A DNA stretch of 64,000 bases from Henricia sp. BOLD:AAB3569 (GCA_037783545.1 JBBELK010001231.1:1-64000), one strand, 5' to 3'. Shown: positions 1-14,093, counted from the first letter of the stretch. Program-made: numbers and translations. The notes: generated by a model from the sequence alone, not told the origin.

Positions 1-3000
1 GAGCATGCAAAATTTGAAGTTGGTGGGAAAATTCCTTGATTTCCAAATTTGCCGGCATTTGGGACACACTTTGACCTAATTCCCCGTCACAATCTGGGGT
101 GAGTCAACGGCCGTACAAATGTACACCAGCGCGGCGCAGGGTGTCCCAACAGCCACGGTTAGGGGAATAACCACGCAGCCGAGCTCCGTTTTCCCTAAAC
201 TCTGAAATTTCTCCGTCATTTCCCAGCGAAAATCTGTCAATTTTGCATGACAAGTGCGGAATATATACAGTTTGGAGCATGCAAAATTTGAAGTTGGTTG
301 GAAAATTCCTTGATTTCCAAATTTGCCGGCATTTGGGACACACTTTGACCTAATTCCCGTCACAATCTGGGGTGAGTCAACGGCCGTACAAATGTACACC
401 AGCGCATGCGCAGGGTGTCCCAACAGCCACGGTTAGGGGAATAACCACGCAGCCGAGCTCCGTTTTCCCTAAACTCTGAAATTTCTCCGTCATTTCCCAG
501 CGAAAATCTGTCAATTTTGCATGACAAGTGCGGAATATATACAGTTTGGAGCATGCAAAATTTGAAGTTGGTTGGAAAATTCCTTGATTTCCAAATTTGC
601 CGGCATTTGGGACACACTTTGACCTAATTCCCGTCACAATCTGGGGTGAGTCAACGGCCGTACAAATGTACACCAGCGCGGCGCAGGGTGTCCCAACAGC
701 CACGGTTAGGGGAATAACCACGCAGCCGAGCTCCGTTTTCCCTAAACTCTGAAATTTCTCCGTCATTTCCCAGCGAAAATCTGTCAATTTTGCATGACAA
801 GTGCGGAATATATACAGTTTGGAGCATGCAAAATTTGAAGTTGGTTGGAAAATTCCTTGATTTCCAAATTTGCCGGCATTTGGGACACACTTTGACCTAA
901 TTCCCGTCACAATCTGGGGTGAGTCAACGGCCGTACAAATGTACACCAGCGCGGCGCAGGGTGTCCCAACAGCCACGGTTAGGGGAATAACCACGCAGCC
1001 GAGCTCCGTTTTCCCTAAACTCTGAAATTTCTCCGTCATTTCCCAGCGAAAATCTGTCAATTTTGCATGACAAGTGCGGAATATATACAGTTTGGAGCAT
1101 GCAAAATTTGAAGTTGGTTGGAAAATTCCTTGATTTCCAAATTTGCCGGCATTTGGGACACACTTTGACCTAATTCCCGTCACAATCTGGGGTGAGTCAA
1201 CGGCCGTACAAATGTACACCAGCGCGGCGCAGGGTGTCCCAACAGCCACGGTTAGGGGAATAACCACGCAGCCGAGCTCCGTTTTCCCTAAACTCTGAAA
1301 TTTCTCCGTCATTTCCCAGCGAAAATCTGTCAATTTTGCATGACAAGTGCGGAATATATACAGTTTGGAGCATGCAAAATTTGAAGTTGGTTGGAAAATT
1401 CCTTGATTTCCAAATTTGCCGGCATTTGGGACACACTTTGACCTAATTCCCGTCACAATCTGGGTGAGTCAACGGCCGTACAAATGTACACCAGCGCATG
1501 CGCAGAGTGTCCCAACAGCCACGGTTAGGGGAATAACCACGCAGCCGAGCTCCGTTTTCCCTAAACTCTGAAATTTCTCCGTCATTTCCCAGCGAAAATC
1601 TGTCAATTTTGCATGACAAGTGAGGAATATATACAGTTTGGAGCATGCAAAATTTGAAGTTGGTTGGAAAATTCCTTGATTTCCAAATTTGCCGGCATTT
1701 GGGACACACTTTGACCTAATTCCCGTCACAATCTGGGGTGAGTCAACGGCCGTACAAATGTACACCAGCGCGGCGCAGGGTGTCCCAACAGCCACGGTTA
1801 GGGTAATAACCACGCAGCCGAGCTCCGTTTTCCCTAAACTCTGAAATTTCTCCGTCATTTCCCAGCGAAAATCTGTCAATTTTGCATGACAAGTGCGGAA
1901 TATATACAGTTTGGAGTATGCAAAATTTGAAGTTGGTTGGAAAATTCCTTGATTTCCAAATTTGCCGGCATTTGGGACACACTTTGACCTAATTCCCGTC
2001 ACAATCTGGGGTGAGTCAACGGCCGTACAAATGTACACCAGCGCATGCGCAGGGTGTCCCAACAGCCACGGTTAGGGGAATAACCACGCAGCCGAGCTCC
2101 GTTTTCCCTAAACTCTGAAATTTCTCCGTCATTTCCCAGCGAAAATCTGTCAATTTTGCATGACAAGTGCGGAATATATACAGTTTGGAGCATGCAAAAT
2201 TTGAAGTTGGTTGGAAAATTCCTTGATTTCCAAATTTGCCGGCATTTGGGACACACTTTGACCTAATTCCCGTCACAATCTGGGGTGAGTCAACGGCCGT
2301 ACAAATGTACACCAGCGCGGCGCAGGGTGTCCCAACAGCCACGGTTAGGGGAATAACCACGCAGCCGAGCTCCGTTTTCCCTAAACTCTGAAATTTCTCC
2401 GTCATTTCCCAGCGAAAATCTGTCAATTTTGCATGACAAGTGCGGAATATATACAGTTTGGAGCATGCAAAATTTGAAGTTGGTTGGAAAATTCCTTGAT
2501 TTCCAAATTTGCCGGCATTTGGGACACACTTTGACCTAATTCCCGTCACAATCTGGGGTGAGTCAACGGCCGTACAAATGAACACCAGCGCGGCGCAGGG
2601 TGTCCCAACAGCCACGGTTAGGGGAATAACCACGCAGCCGAGCTCCGTTTTCCCTAAACTCTAAAATTTCTCCGTCATTTCCCAGCAAAAATCTGTCAAT
2701 TTTGCATGACAAGTGCGGAATATATACAGTTTGGAGCATGCAAAATTTGAAGTTGGTTGGAAAATTCCTTGATTTCCAAATTTGCCGGCATTTGGGACAC
2801 ACTTTGACCTAATTCCCGTCACAATCTGGGGTGAGTCAACGGCCGTACAAATGTACACCAGCGCGGCGCAGGGTGTCCCAACAGCCACGGTTAGGGGAAT
2901 AACCACGCAGCCGAGCTCCGTTTTCCCTAAACTCTGAAATTTCTCCGTCATTTCCCAGCGAAAATCTGTCAATTTTGCATGACAAGTGCGGAATATATAC

Positions 3001-4185
3001 AGTTTGGAGCATGCAAAATTTGAAGTTGGTTGGAAAATTCCTTGATTTCCAAATTTGCCGGCATTTGGGACACACTTTGACCTAATTCCCGTCACAATCT
3101 GGGGTGAGTCAACGGCCGTACAAATGTACACCAGCGCGGCGCAGGGTGTCCCAACAGCCACGGTTAGGGGAATAACCACGCAGCCGAGCTCCGTTTTCCC
3201 TAAACTCTGAAATTTCTCCGTCATTTCCCAGCGAAAATCTGTCAATTTTGCATGACAAGTGCGGAATATATACAGTTTGGAGCATGCAAAATTTGAAGTT
3301 GGTTGGAAAATTCCTTGATTTCCAAATTTGCCGGCATTTGGGACACACTTTGACCTAATTCCCGTCACAATCTGGGGTGAGTCAACGGCCGTACAAATGT
3401 ACACCAGCGCATGCGCAGAGTGTCCCAACAGCCACGGTTAGGGGAATAACCACGCAGCCGAGCTCCGTTTTCCCTAAACTCTGAAATTTCTCCGTCATTT
3501 CCCAGCGAAAATCTGTCAATTTTGCATGACAAGTGCGGAATATATACAGTTTGGAGCATGCAAAATTTGAAGTTGGTTGAAAAATTCCTTGATTTCCAAA
3601 TTTGCCGGCATTTGGGACACACTTTGACCTAATTCCCGTCACAATCTGGGGTGAGTCAACGGCCGTACAAATGTACACCAGCGCGGCGCAGGGTGTCCCA
3701 ACAGCCACGGTTAGGGTAATAACCACGCAGCCGAGCTCCGTTTTCCCTAAACTCTGAAATTTCTCCGTCATTTCCCAGCGAAAATCTGTCAATTTTGCAT
3801 GACAAGTGCGGAATATATACAGTTTGGAGTATGCAAAATTTGAAGTTGGTTGGAAAATTCCTTGATTTCCAAATTTGCCGGCATTTGGGACACACTTTGA
3901 CCTAATTCCCGTCACAATCTGGGGTGAGTCAACGGCCGTACAAATGTACACCAGCGCATGCGCAGGGTGTCCCAACAGCCACGGTTAGGGGAATAACCAC
4001 GCAGCCGAGCTCCGTTTTCCCTAAACTCTGAAATTTCTCCGTCATTTCCCAGCGAAAATCTGTCAATTTTGCATGACAAGTGCGGAATATATACAGTTTG
4101 GAGCATGCAAAATTTGAAGTTGGTTGGAAAATTCCTTGATTTCCAAATTTGCCGGCATTTGGGACACACTTTGACCTAATTCCCG

Positions 4186-7100
4186 TCACAATCTGGGGTG
4201 AGTCAACGGCCGTACAAATGTACACCAGCGCATGCGCAGGGTGTCCCAACAGCCACGGTTAGGGGAATAACCACGCAGCCGAGCTCCGTTTTCCCTAAAC
4301 TCTGAAATTTCTCCGTGATTTCCCAGCGAAAATCTGTCAATTTTGCATGACAAGTGCGGAATATATACAGTTTGGAGCATGCAAAATTTGAAGTTGGTTG
4401 GAAAATTCCTTGATTTCCAAATTTGCCGGCATTTGGGACACACTTTGACCTAATTCCCGTCACAATCTGGGGTGAGTCAACGGCCGTACAAATGTACACC
4501 AGCGCGGCGCAGGGTGTCCCAACAGCCACGGTTAGGGGAATAACCACGCAGCCGAGCTCCGTTTTCCCTAAACTCTGAAATTTCTCCGTCATTTCCCAGC
4601 GAAAATCTGTCAATTTTGCATGACAAGTGCGGAATATATACAGTTTGGAGCATGCAAAATTTGAAGTTGGTTGGAAAATTCCTTGATTTCCAAATTTGCC
4701 GGCATTTGGGACACACTTTGACCTAATTCCCGTCACAATCTGGGGTGAGTCAACGGCCGTACAAATGTACACCAGCGCGGCGCAGGGTGTCCCAACAGCC
4801 ACGGTTAGGGTAATAACCACGCAGCCGAGCTCCGTTTTCCCTAAACTCTGAAATTTCTCCGTCATTTCCCAGCGAAAATCTGTCAATTTTGCATGACAAG
4901 TGCGGAATATATACAGTTTGGAGTATGCAAAATTTGAAGTTGGTTGGAAAATTCCTTGATTTCCAAATTTGCCGGCATTTGGGACACACTTTGACCTAAT
5001 TCCCGTCACAATCTGGGGTGAGTCAACGGCCGTACAAATGTACACCAGCGCATGCGCAGGGTGTCCCAACAGCCACGGTTAGGGGAATAACCACGCAGCC
5101 GAGCTCCGTTTTCCCTAAACTCTGAAATTTCTCCGTGATTTCCCAGCGAAAATCTGTCAATTTTGCATGACAAGTGCGGAATATATACAGTTTGGAGCAT
5201 GCAAAATTTGAAGTTGGTTGGAAAATTCCTTGATTTCCAAATTTGCCGGCATTTGGGACACACTTTGACCTAATTCCCGTCACAATCTGGGGTGAGTCAA
5301 CGGCCGTACAAATGTACACCAGCGCGGCGCAGGGTGTCCCAACAGCCACGGTTAGGGGAATAACCACGCAGCCGAGCTCCGTTTTCCCTAAACTCTGAAA
5401 TTTCTCCGTCATTTCCCAGCGAAAATCTGTCAATTTTGCATGACAAGTGCGGAATATATACAGTTTGGAGCATGCAAAATTTGAAGTTGGTTGGAAAATT
5501 CCTTGATTTCCAAATTTGCCGGCATTTGGGACACACTTTGACCTAATTCCCGTCACAATCTGGGGTGAGTCAACGGCCGTACAAATGTACACCAGCGCGG
5601 CGCAGGGTGTCCCAACAGCCACGGTTAGGGGAATAACCACGCAGCCGAGCTCCGTTTTCCCTAAACTCTGAAATTTCTCCGTCATTTCCCAGCGAAAATC
5701 TGTCAATTTTGCATGACAAGTGCGGAATATATACAGTTTGGAGCATGCAAAATTTGAAGTTGGTTGGAAAATTCCTTGATTTCCAAATTTGCCGGCATTT
5801 GGGACACACTTTGACCTAATTCCCGTCACAATCTGGGGTGAGTCAACGGCCGTACAAATGTACACCAGCGCATGCGCAGGGTGTCCCAACAGCCACGGTT
5901 AGGGGAATAACCACGCAGCCGAGCTCCGTTTTCCCTAAACTCTGAAATTTCTCCGTGATTTCACAGCGAAAATCTGTCAATTTTGCATGACAAGTGCGGA
6001 ATATATACAGTTTGGAGCATGCAAAATTTGAAGTTGGTTGGAAAATTCCTTGATTTCCAAATTTGCCGGCATTTGGGACACACTTTGACCTAATTCCCGT
6101 CACAATCTGGGGTGAGTCAACGGCCGTACAAATGTACACCAGCGCGGCGCAGGGTGTCCCAACAGCCACGGTTAGGGGAATAACCACGCAGCCGAGCTCC
6201 GTTTTCCCTAAACTCTGAAATTTCTCCGTCATTTCCCAGCGAAAATCTGTCAATTTTGCATGACAAGTGCGGAATATATACAGTTTGGAGCATGCAAAAT
6301 TTGAAGTTGGTTGGAAAATTCCTTGATTTCCAAATTTGCCGGCATTTGGGACACACTTTGACCTAATTCCCGTCACAATCTGGGGTGAGTCAACGGCCGT
6401 ACAAATGTACACCAGCGCGGCGCAGGGTGTCCCAACAGCCACGGTTAGGGTAATAACCACGCAGCCGAGCTCCGTTTTCCCTAAACTCTGAAATTTCTCC
6501 GTCATTTCCCAGCGAAAATCTGTCAATTTTGCATGACAAGTGCGGAATATATACAGTTTGGAGTATGCAAAATTTGAAGTTGGTTGGAAAATTCCTTGAT
6601 TTCCAAATTTGCCGGCATTTGGGACACACTTTGACCTAATTCCCGTCACAATCTGGGGTGAGTCAACGGCCGTACAAATGTACACCAGCGCGGCGCAGGG
6701 TGTCCCAACAGCCACGGTTAGGGTAATAACCACGCAGCCGAGCTCCGTTTTCCCTAAACTCTGAAATTTCTCCGTCATTTCCCAGCGAAAATCTGTCAAT
6801 TTTGCATGACAAGTGCGGAATATATACAGTTTGGAGTATGCAAAATTTGAAGTTGGTTGGAAAATTCCTTGATTTCCAAATTTGCCGGCATTTGGGACAC
6901 ACTTTGACCTAATTCCCGTCACAATCTGGGGTGAGTCAACGGCCGTACAAATGTACACCAGCGCATGCGCAGGGTGTCCCAACAGCCACGGTTAGGGGAA
7001 TAACCACGCAGCCGAGCTCCGTTTTCCCTAAACTCTGAAATTTCTCCGTGATTTCCCAGCGAAAATCTGTCAATTTTGCATGACAAGTGCGGAATATATA

Positions 7101-8831
7101 CAGTTTGGAGCATGCAAAATTTGAAGTTGGTTGGAAAATTCCTTGATTTCCAAATTTGCCGGCATTTGGGACACACTTTGACCTAATTCCCGTCACAATC
7201 TGGGGTGAGTCAACGGCCGTACAAATGTACACCAGCGCGGCGCAGGGTGTCCCAACAGCCACGGTTAGGGGAATAACCACGCAGCCGAGCTCCGTTTTCC
7301 CTAAACTCTGAAATTTCTCCGTCATTTCCCAGCGAAAATCTGTCAATTTTGCATGACAAGTGCGGAATATATACAGTTTGGAGCATGCAAAATTTGAAGT
7401 TGGTTGGAAAATTCCTTGATTTCCAAATTTGCCGGCATTTGGGACACACTTTGACCTAATTCCCGTCACAATCTGGGGTGAGTCAACGGCCGTACAAATG
7501 TACACCAGCGCGGCGCAGGGTGTCCCAACAGCCACGGTTAGGGGAATAACCACGCAGCCGAGCTCCGTTTTCCCTAAACTCTGAAATTTCTCCGTCATTT
7601 CCCAGCGAAAATCTGTCAATTTTGCATGACAAGTGCGGAATATATACAGTTTGGAGCATGCAAAATTTGAAGTTGGTTGGAAAATTCCTTGATTTCCAAA
7701 TTTGCCGGCATTTGGGACACACTTTGACCTAATTCCCGTCACAATCTGGGGTGAGTCAACGGCCGTACAAATGTACACCAGCGCATGCGCAGGGTGTCCC
7801 AACAGCCACGGTTAGGGGAATAACCACGCAGCCGAGCTCCGTTTTCCCTAAACTCTGAAATTTCTCCGTGATTTCACAGCGAAAATCTGTCAATTTTGCA
7901 TGACAAGTGCGGAATATATACAGTTTGGAGCATGCAAAATTTGAAGTTGGTTGGAAAATTCCTTGATTTCCAAATTTGCCGGCATTTGGGACACACTTTG
8001 ACCTAATTCCCGTCACAATCTGGGGTGAGTCAACGGCCGTACAAATGTACACCAGCGCGGCGCAGGGTGTCCCAACAGCCACGGTTAGGGGAATAACCAC
8101 GCAGCCGAGCTCCGTTTTCCCTAAACTCTGAAATTTCTCCGTCATTTCCCAGCGAAAATCTGTCAATTTTGCATGACAAGTGCGGAATATATACAGTTTG
8201 GAGCATGCAAAATTTGAAGTTGGTTGGAAAATTCCTTGATTTCCAAATTTGCCGGCATTTGGGACACACTTTGACCTAATTCCCGTCACAATCTGGGGTG
8301 AGTCAACGGCCGTACAAATGTACACCAGCGCGGCGCAGGGTGTCCCAACAGCCACGGTTAGGGTAATAACCACGCAGCCGAGCTCCGTTTTCCCTAAACT
8401 CTGAAATTTCTCCGTCATTTCCCAGCGAAAATCTGTCAATTTTGCATGACAAGTGCGGAATATATACAGTTTGGAGTATGCAAAATTTGAAGTTGGTTGG
8501 AAAATTCCTTGATTTCCAAATTTGCCGGCATTTGGGACACACTTTGACCTAATTCCCGTCACAATCTGGGGTGAGTCAACGGCCGTACAAATGTACACCA
8601 GCGCATGCGCAGGGTGTCCCAACAGCCACGGTTAGGGGAATAACCACGCAGCCGAGCTCCGTTTTCCCTAAACTCTGAAATTTCTCCGTGATTTCCCAGC
8701 GAAAATCTGTCAATTTTGCATGACAAGTGCGGAATATATACAGTTTGGAGCATGCAAAATTTGAAGTTGGTTGGAAAATTCCTTGATTTCCAAATTTGCC
8801 GGCATTTGGGACACACTTTGACCTAATTCCC
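4186..8831. repeat. Higher-order repeat domain within the satellite
   Basis: Three monomer types recur in order: a 274-bp type with CTCCGTGATTTC, a plain 273-bp type, and a type with GGGTAATAAC linked to GGAGTATGC. CTCCGTGATT-type units begin near 4186, 5006, 5826, 6919, 7739 and 8559. The spacing is 820 bp (three monomers), except 1093 bp between 5826 and 6919, where one GGGTAATAAC unit has been duplicated. A further change (TTTCACAGCG) marks alternate trimers (5960 and 7873), so the full period is six monomers, about 1640 bp. This is the signature of unequal exchange acting on blocks of monomers. Confidence 0.85.
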
Positions 8832-9651
8832 GTCACAATCTGGGGTGAGTCAACGGCCGTACAAATGTACACCAGCGCGGCGCAGGGTGTCCCAACAGCC
8901 ACGGTTAGGGGAATAACCACGCAGCCGAGCTCCGTTTTCCCTAAACTCTGAAATTTCTCCGTCATTTCCCAGCGAAAATCTGTCAATTTTGCATGACAAG
9001 TGCGGAATATATACAGTTTGGAGCATGCAAAATTTGAAGTTGGTTGGAAAATTCCTTGATTTCCAAATTTGCCGGCATTTGGGACACACTTTGACCTAAT
9101 TCCCGTCACAATCTGGGGTGAGTCAACGGCCGTACAAATGTACACCAGCGCGGCGCAGGGTGTCCCAACAGCCACGGTTAGGGGAATAACCACGCAGCCG
9201 AGCTCCGTTTTCCCTAAACTCTGAAATTTCTCCGTCATTTCCCAGCGAAAATCTGTCAATTTTGCATGACAAGTGCGGAATATATACAGTTTGGAGCATG
9301 CAAAATTTGAAGTTGGTTGGAAAATTCCTTGATTTCCAAATTTGCCGGCATTTGGGACACACTTTGACCTAATTCCCGTCACAATCTGGGGTGAGTCAAC
9401 GGCCGTACAAATGTACACCAGCGCGGCGCAGGGTGTCCCAACAGCCACGGTTAGGGGAATAACCACGCAGCCGAGCTCCGTTTTCCCTAAACTCTGAAAT
9501 TTCTCCGTCATTTCCCAGCGAAAATCTGTCAATTTTGCATGACAAGTGCGGAATATATACAGTTTGGAGCATGCAAAATTTGAAGTTGGTTGGAAAATTC
9601 CTTGATTTCCAAATTTGCCGGCATTTGGGACACACTTTGACCTAATTCCCG

Positions 9652-11292
9652 TCACAATCTGGGGTGAGTCAACGGCCGTACAAATGTACACCAGCGCATG
9701 CGCAGGGTGTCCCAACAGCCACGGTTAGGGGAATAACCACGCAGCCGAGCTCCGTTTTCCCTAAACTCTACAATTTCTCCGTCATTTCCCAGCGAAAATC
9801 TGTCAATTTTGCATGACAAGTGCGGAATATATACAGTTTGGAGCATGCAAAATTTGAAGTTGGTTGGAAAATTCCTTGATTTCCAAATTTGCCGGCATTT
9901 GGGACACACTTTGACCTAATTCCCGTCACAATCTGGGGTGAGTCAACGGCCGTACAAATGTACACCAGCGCGGCGCAGGGTGTCCCAACAGCCACGGTTA
10001 GGGGAATAACCACGCAGCCGAGCTCCGTTTTCCCTAAACTCTGAAATTTCTCCGTCATTTCCCAGCGAAAATCTGTCAATTTTGCATGACAAGTGCGGAA
10101 TATATACAGTTTGGAGCATGCAAAATTTGAAGTTGGTTGGAAAATTCCTTGATTTCCAAATTTGCCGGCATTTGGGACACACTTTGACCTAATTCCCGTC
10201 ACAATCTGGGGTGAGTCAACGGCCGTACAAATGTACACCAGCGCGGCGCAGGGTGTCCCAACAGCCACGGTTAGGGGAATAACCACGCAGCCGAGCTCCG
10301 TTTTCCCTAAACTCTGAAATTTCTCCGTCATTTCCCAGCGAAAATCTGTCAATTTTGCATGACAAGTGCGGAATATATACAGTTTGGAGCATGCAAAATT
10401 TGAAGTTGGTTGGAAAATTCCTTGATTTCCAAATTTGCCGGCATTTGGGACACACTTTGACCTAATTCCCGTCACAATCTGGGGTGAGTCAACGGCCGTA
10501 CAAATGTACACCAGCGCGGCGCAGGGTGTCCCAACAGCCACGGTTAGGGGAATAACCACGCAGCCGAGCTCCGTTTTCCCTAAACTCTGAAATTTCTCCG
10601 TCATTTCCCAGCGAAAATCTGTCAATTTTGCATGACAAGTGCGGAATATATACAGTTTGGAGCATGCAAAATTTGAAGTTGGTTGGAAAATTCCTTGATT
10701 TCCAAATTTGCCGGCATTTGGGACACACTTTGACCTAATTCCCGTCACAATCTGGGGTGAGTCAACGGCCGTACAAATGTACACCAGCGCATGCGCAGGG
10801 TGTCCCAACAGCCACGGTTAGGGGAATAACCACGCAGCCGAGCTCCGTTTTCCCTAAACTCTACAATTTCTCCGTCATTTCCCAGCGAAAATCTGTCAAT
10901 TTTGCATGACAAGTGCGGAATATATACAGTTTGGAGCATGCAAAATTTGAAGTTGGTTGGAAAATTCCTTGATGTCCAAATTTGCCGGCATTTGGGACAC
11001 ACTTTGACCTAATTCCCGTCACAATCTGGGGTGAGTCAACGGCCGTACAAATGTACACCAGCGCATGCGCAGGGTGTCCCAACAGCCACGGTTAGGGGAA
11101 TAACCACGCAGCCGAGCTCTGTTTTCCCTAAACTCTGAAATTTCTCCGTCATTTCCCAGCGAAAATCTGTCAATTTTGCATGACAAGTGCGGAATATATA
11201 CAGTTTGGAGCATGCAAAATTTGAAGTTGGTTGGAAAATTCCTTGATTTCCAAATTTGCCGGCATTTGGGACACACTTTGACCTAATTCCCG
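9652..11292. repeat. Second higher-order pattern (4-mer, 1093 bp)
   Basis: Monomers carrying CTCTACAATTT occur at 9768 and 10861, exactly 1093 bp apart, which is three 273-bp monomers plus one 274-bp monomer. The three monomers between them are plain. The 274-bp variants at 10745, 11019 and 11293 are consecutive, so this flank of the array is organised differently from the 820/1640-bp domain. Confidence 0.75.
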
Positions 11293-12928
11293 TCACAATC
11301 TGGGGTTAGTCAACGGCCGTACAAATGTACACCAGCGCATGCGCAGGGTGTCCCAACAGCCACGGTTAGGGGAATAACCACGCAGCCGAGCTCCGTTTTC
11401 CCTAAACTCTGAAATGTCTCCGTCATTTCCCAGCGAAAATCTGTCAATTTTGCATGACAAGTGCGGAATATATACAGTTTGGAGCATGCAAAATTTGAAG
11501 TTGGTTGGAAAATTCCTTGATTTCCAAATTTGCCGGCATTTGGGACACACTTTGACCTAATTCCCGTCACAATCTGGGGTGAGTCAACGGCCGTACAAAT
11601 GTACACCAGCGCGGCGCAGGGTGTCCCAACAGCCACGGTTAGGGGAATAACCACGCAGCCGAGCTCCGTTTTCCCTAAACTCTGAAATTTCTCCGTCATT
11701 TCCCAGCGAAAATCTGTCAATTTTGCATGACAAGTGCGGAATATATACAGTTTGGAGCATGCAAAATTTGAAGTTGGTTGGAAAATTCCTTGATTTCCAA
11801 ATTTGCCGGCATTTGGGACACACTTTGACCTAATTCCCGTCACAATCTGGGGTGAGTCAACGGCCGTACAAATGTACACCAGCGCGGCGCAGGGTGTCCC
11901 AACAGCCACGGTTAGGGGAATAACCACGCAGCCGAGCTCCGTTTTCCCTAAACTCTGAAATTTCTCCGTCATTTCCCAGCGAAAATCTGTCAATTTTGCA
12001 TGACAAGTGCGGAATATATACAGTTTGGAGCATGCAAAATTTGAAGTTGGTTGGAAAATTCCTTGATTTCCAAATTTGCCGGCATTTGGGACACACTTTG
12101 ACCTAATTCCCGTCACAATCTGGGGTGAGTCAACGGCCGTACAAATGTACACCAGCGCGGCGCAGGGTGTCCCAACAGCCACGGTTAGGGGAATAACCAC
12201 GCAGCCGAGCTCCGTTTTCCCTAAACTCTGAAATTTCTCCGTCATTTCCCAGCGAAAATCTGTCAATTTTGCATGACAAGTGCGGAATATATACAGTTTG
12301 GAGCATGCAAAATTTGAAGTTGGTTGGAAAATTCCTTGATTTCCAAATTTGCCGGCATTTGGGACACACTTTGACCTAATTCCCGTCACAATCTGGGGTG
12401 AGTCAACGGCCGTACAAATGTACACCAGCGCGGCGCAGGGTGTCCCAACAGCCACGGTTAGGGGAATAACCACGCAGCCGAGCTCCGTTTTCCCTAAACT
12501 CTGAAATTTCTCCGTCATTTCCCAGCGAAAATCTGTCAATTTTGCATGACAAGTGCGGAATATATACAGTTTGGAGCATGCAAAATTTGAAGTTGGTTGG
12601 AAAATTCCTTGATTTCCAAATTTGCCGGCATTTGGGACACACTTTGACCTAATTCCCATCACAATCTGGGGTGAGTCAACGGCCGTACAAATGTACACCA
12701 GCGCGGCGCAGGGTGTCCCAACAGCCACGGTTAGGGGAATAACCACGCAGCCGAGCTCCGTTTTCCCTAAACTCTGAAATTTCTCCGTCATTTCCCAGCG
12801 AAAATCTGTCAATTTTGCATGACAAGTGCGGAATATATACAGTTTGGAGCATGCAAAATTTGAAGTTGGTTGGAAAATTCCTTGATTTCCAAATTTGCCG
12901 GCATTTGGGACACACTTTGACCTAATTC

Positions 12929-13123
12929 CGAGCATATACTAACAGTCTGTCCATATTATTTTACGTCGCACATTATGCATTGGTTACAAGTATGCCTTTC
13001 TTGTGTATTAACAGGAACGGGTTAATGAAACTCTGTGTAAAAAACAATGTTTACAGTGTGGAATATTCTTATGGAATCAATTGTGTTAAGCAATTCCGAT
13101 GTCATTCGCCACTGAAAGACAGA
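12929..13123. other. Non-repetitive right flank of the satellite
   Basis: The sequence leaves the satellite inside a monomer and becomes AT-rich. I see no gene, RNA or element boundary here, only short open frames. Confidence 0.5.
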
Positions 13124-14093
13124 TTAGCCCTTTCAGCCCCAATGGCGACTTTAGTCGCCCGTGCACTGTACCACGCTTGAACCCCAATGGCCACCGCTTT
13201 CGTTTGGTGTATGATACAATAGGGGTCGCCATTACGATTTTTTTTGAAAACGACACGTGAAAAAACCTGCAACAAAATTGAATCTTCTTGCCAAAATGTG
13301 AGCACCATGGCTGATCGCGATGCAGAGATACTTGAAGAATTTTTGCAGACAGTGACTCTGACATGGATTATGTGAGTTCATCCGAAGAATCCGCTGAAAC
13401 TAGCCACGAATCTGATGAATACTCTTCGTCTAAGTCTTCAGACTCGGATATTACAACGCACAGTTAGTGTGAGTGTAATGATTGCACACCATAGGAACCA
13501 ATGATAAATGCCTAATTTTCAAAAATCATTTTAAAATACCCACAACTCTCTTAGCGTCTGGAGACGACAACCAAAATACACATTGAAATCTCATCTTTTT
13601 AATTCTGTTCAATTTTATAGGGGTAATCCGTCACTTTCATTCCCTAATTTCCACATATGAAACAAAACTACCCCTGCAAGAGTGAAAATTGCCAAACAGA
13701 CCAGCGCCATTTTGAAAAAAAGTCACATTCGCTACTGGGAAAAATAGGGCAACTTTCACGAGCTACATTCTCCAAAATGTTTGTACTTGGAAGAAAAAAT
13801 ACCCGACATCACGATGGTGGCCAGTTTCCCCACAAGACCACACTTGTTCAGCTCGCAATTCTCTCTAATATAGAAGAATTTGAGGGCATACAAAATATTC
13901 ATGAGCTCGGCGCACGCATCTTTGCCTATTTACTTGGGCGCACTAATGTGTATTCATGTATGAACTCGCGGTGACCTTGTGCCAGTGCACGTAGCCACGC
14001 ACGTAGCACGTGGGACTGGGAGCACTGTGTGAATAAACAACGTGGGCATTGCAGGCTGCATGCGCATAAACAAAGTGGGGCTGATACGGTTAA
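13124..14093 (+). mobile_element. Decayed piggyBac-like DNA transposon
   Basis: The left end reads TTAGCCCTTTCAGCCCC and the right end, reverse-complemented, reads TTAACCGTATCAGCCCC, so 14 of 17 positions agree over the TTAA-type target and terminal repeat. piggyBac elements insert at TTAA and usually begin with a C-rich terminal repeat. Near the left end is the start of an acidic reading frame typical of piggyBac transposases (13308-13467), but no DDD catalytic core follows, so the 970-bp copy is internally deleted and non-autonomous. The left target has mutated to TTAG. The right TTAA (14090-14093) is shared with the next element. Superfamily assignment rests on ends plus N-terminal character. 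Confidence 0.7.
13308..13467 (+). pseudogene. piggyBac-like transposase N-terminal remnant, frameshifted
   Basis: An ATG in a good context (CACCATGG) starts MADRDAEILEEFL. After about 14 codons the frame is lost, and a neighbouring frame continues DSDSDMDYVSSSEESAE, then a Ser/Asp/Glu-rich stretch to a TAG at 13465. An acidic, serine-rich N-terminus is usual for piggyBac transposases and PGBD proteins. The catalytic domain and the C-terminal Cys-rich domain are absent. The frame at 13657-13974 lies within the same element, but I could not match it to any transposase domain. Confidence 0.55.

Larger units (their letters stand above)
1..12928. repeat. 273/274-bp satellite array, about 47 copies
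   Basis: Near-identical units follow head to tail with a period of 273 bp, or 274 bp where GCGCGGCGC is replaced by GCGCATGCGC. The array is already running at base 1 and stops abruptly inside a monomer at CTAATTCC (about 12928). Units differ by a few linked point changes, which define subtypes. On the minus strand 273 bp equals 91 codons without a stop, so artificial frames of up to 541 codons appear; the 274-bp variants break the phase, and changes fall at amino-acid-altering sites, so I do not call this coding. Function is unknown. A centromeric or pericentromeric role is possible but is only inference from size and homogeneity. Confidence 0.97.

Noticed and set aside
1..12928. CRISPR-like array
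   Set aside because: Repeats are 273 bp without unique spacers and are surrounded by eukaryotic transposons.
1..12928. CENP-B box in the satellite
   Set aside because: I found no match to the TTCG....A..CGGG pattern in the monomer, so a centromeric role cannot be argued from that motif.
11310..12935. Minus-strand open frame of 541 codons and several of 197-379 codons in the satellite
   Set aside because: The 273-bp period is a multiple of three, so an absence of stops in one monomer extends through the array. The 274-bp variants break phase, variants change amino acids freely, and there is no domain, promoter or splice signal.
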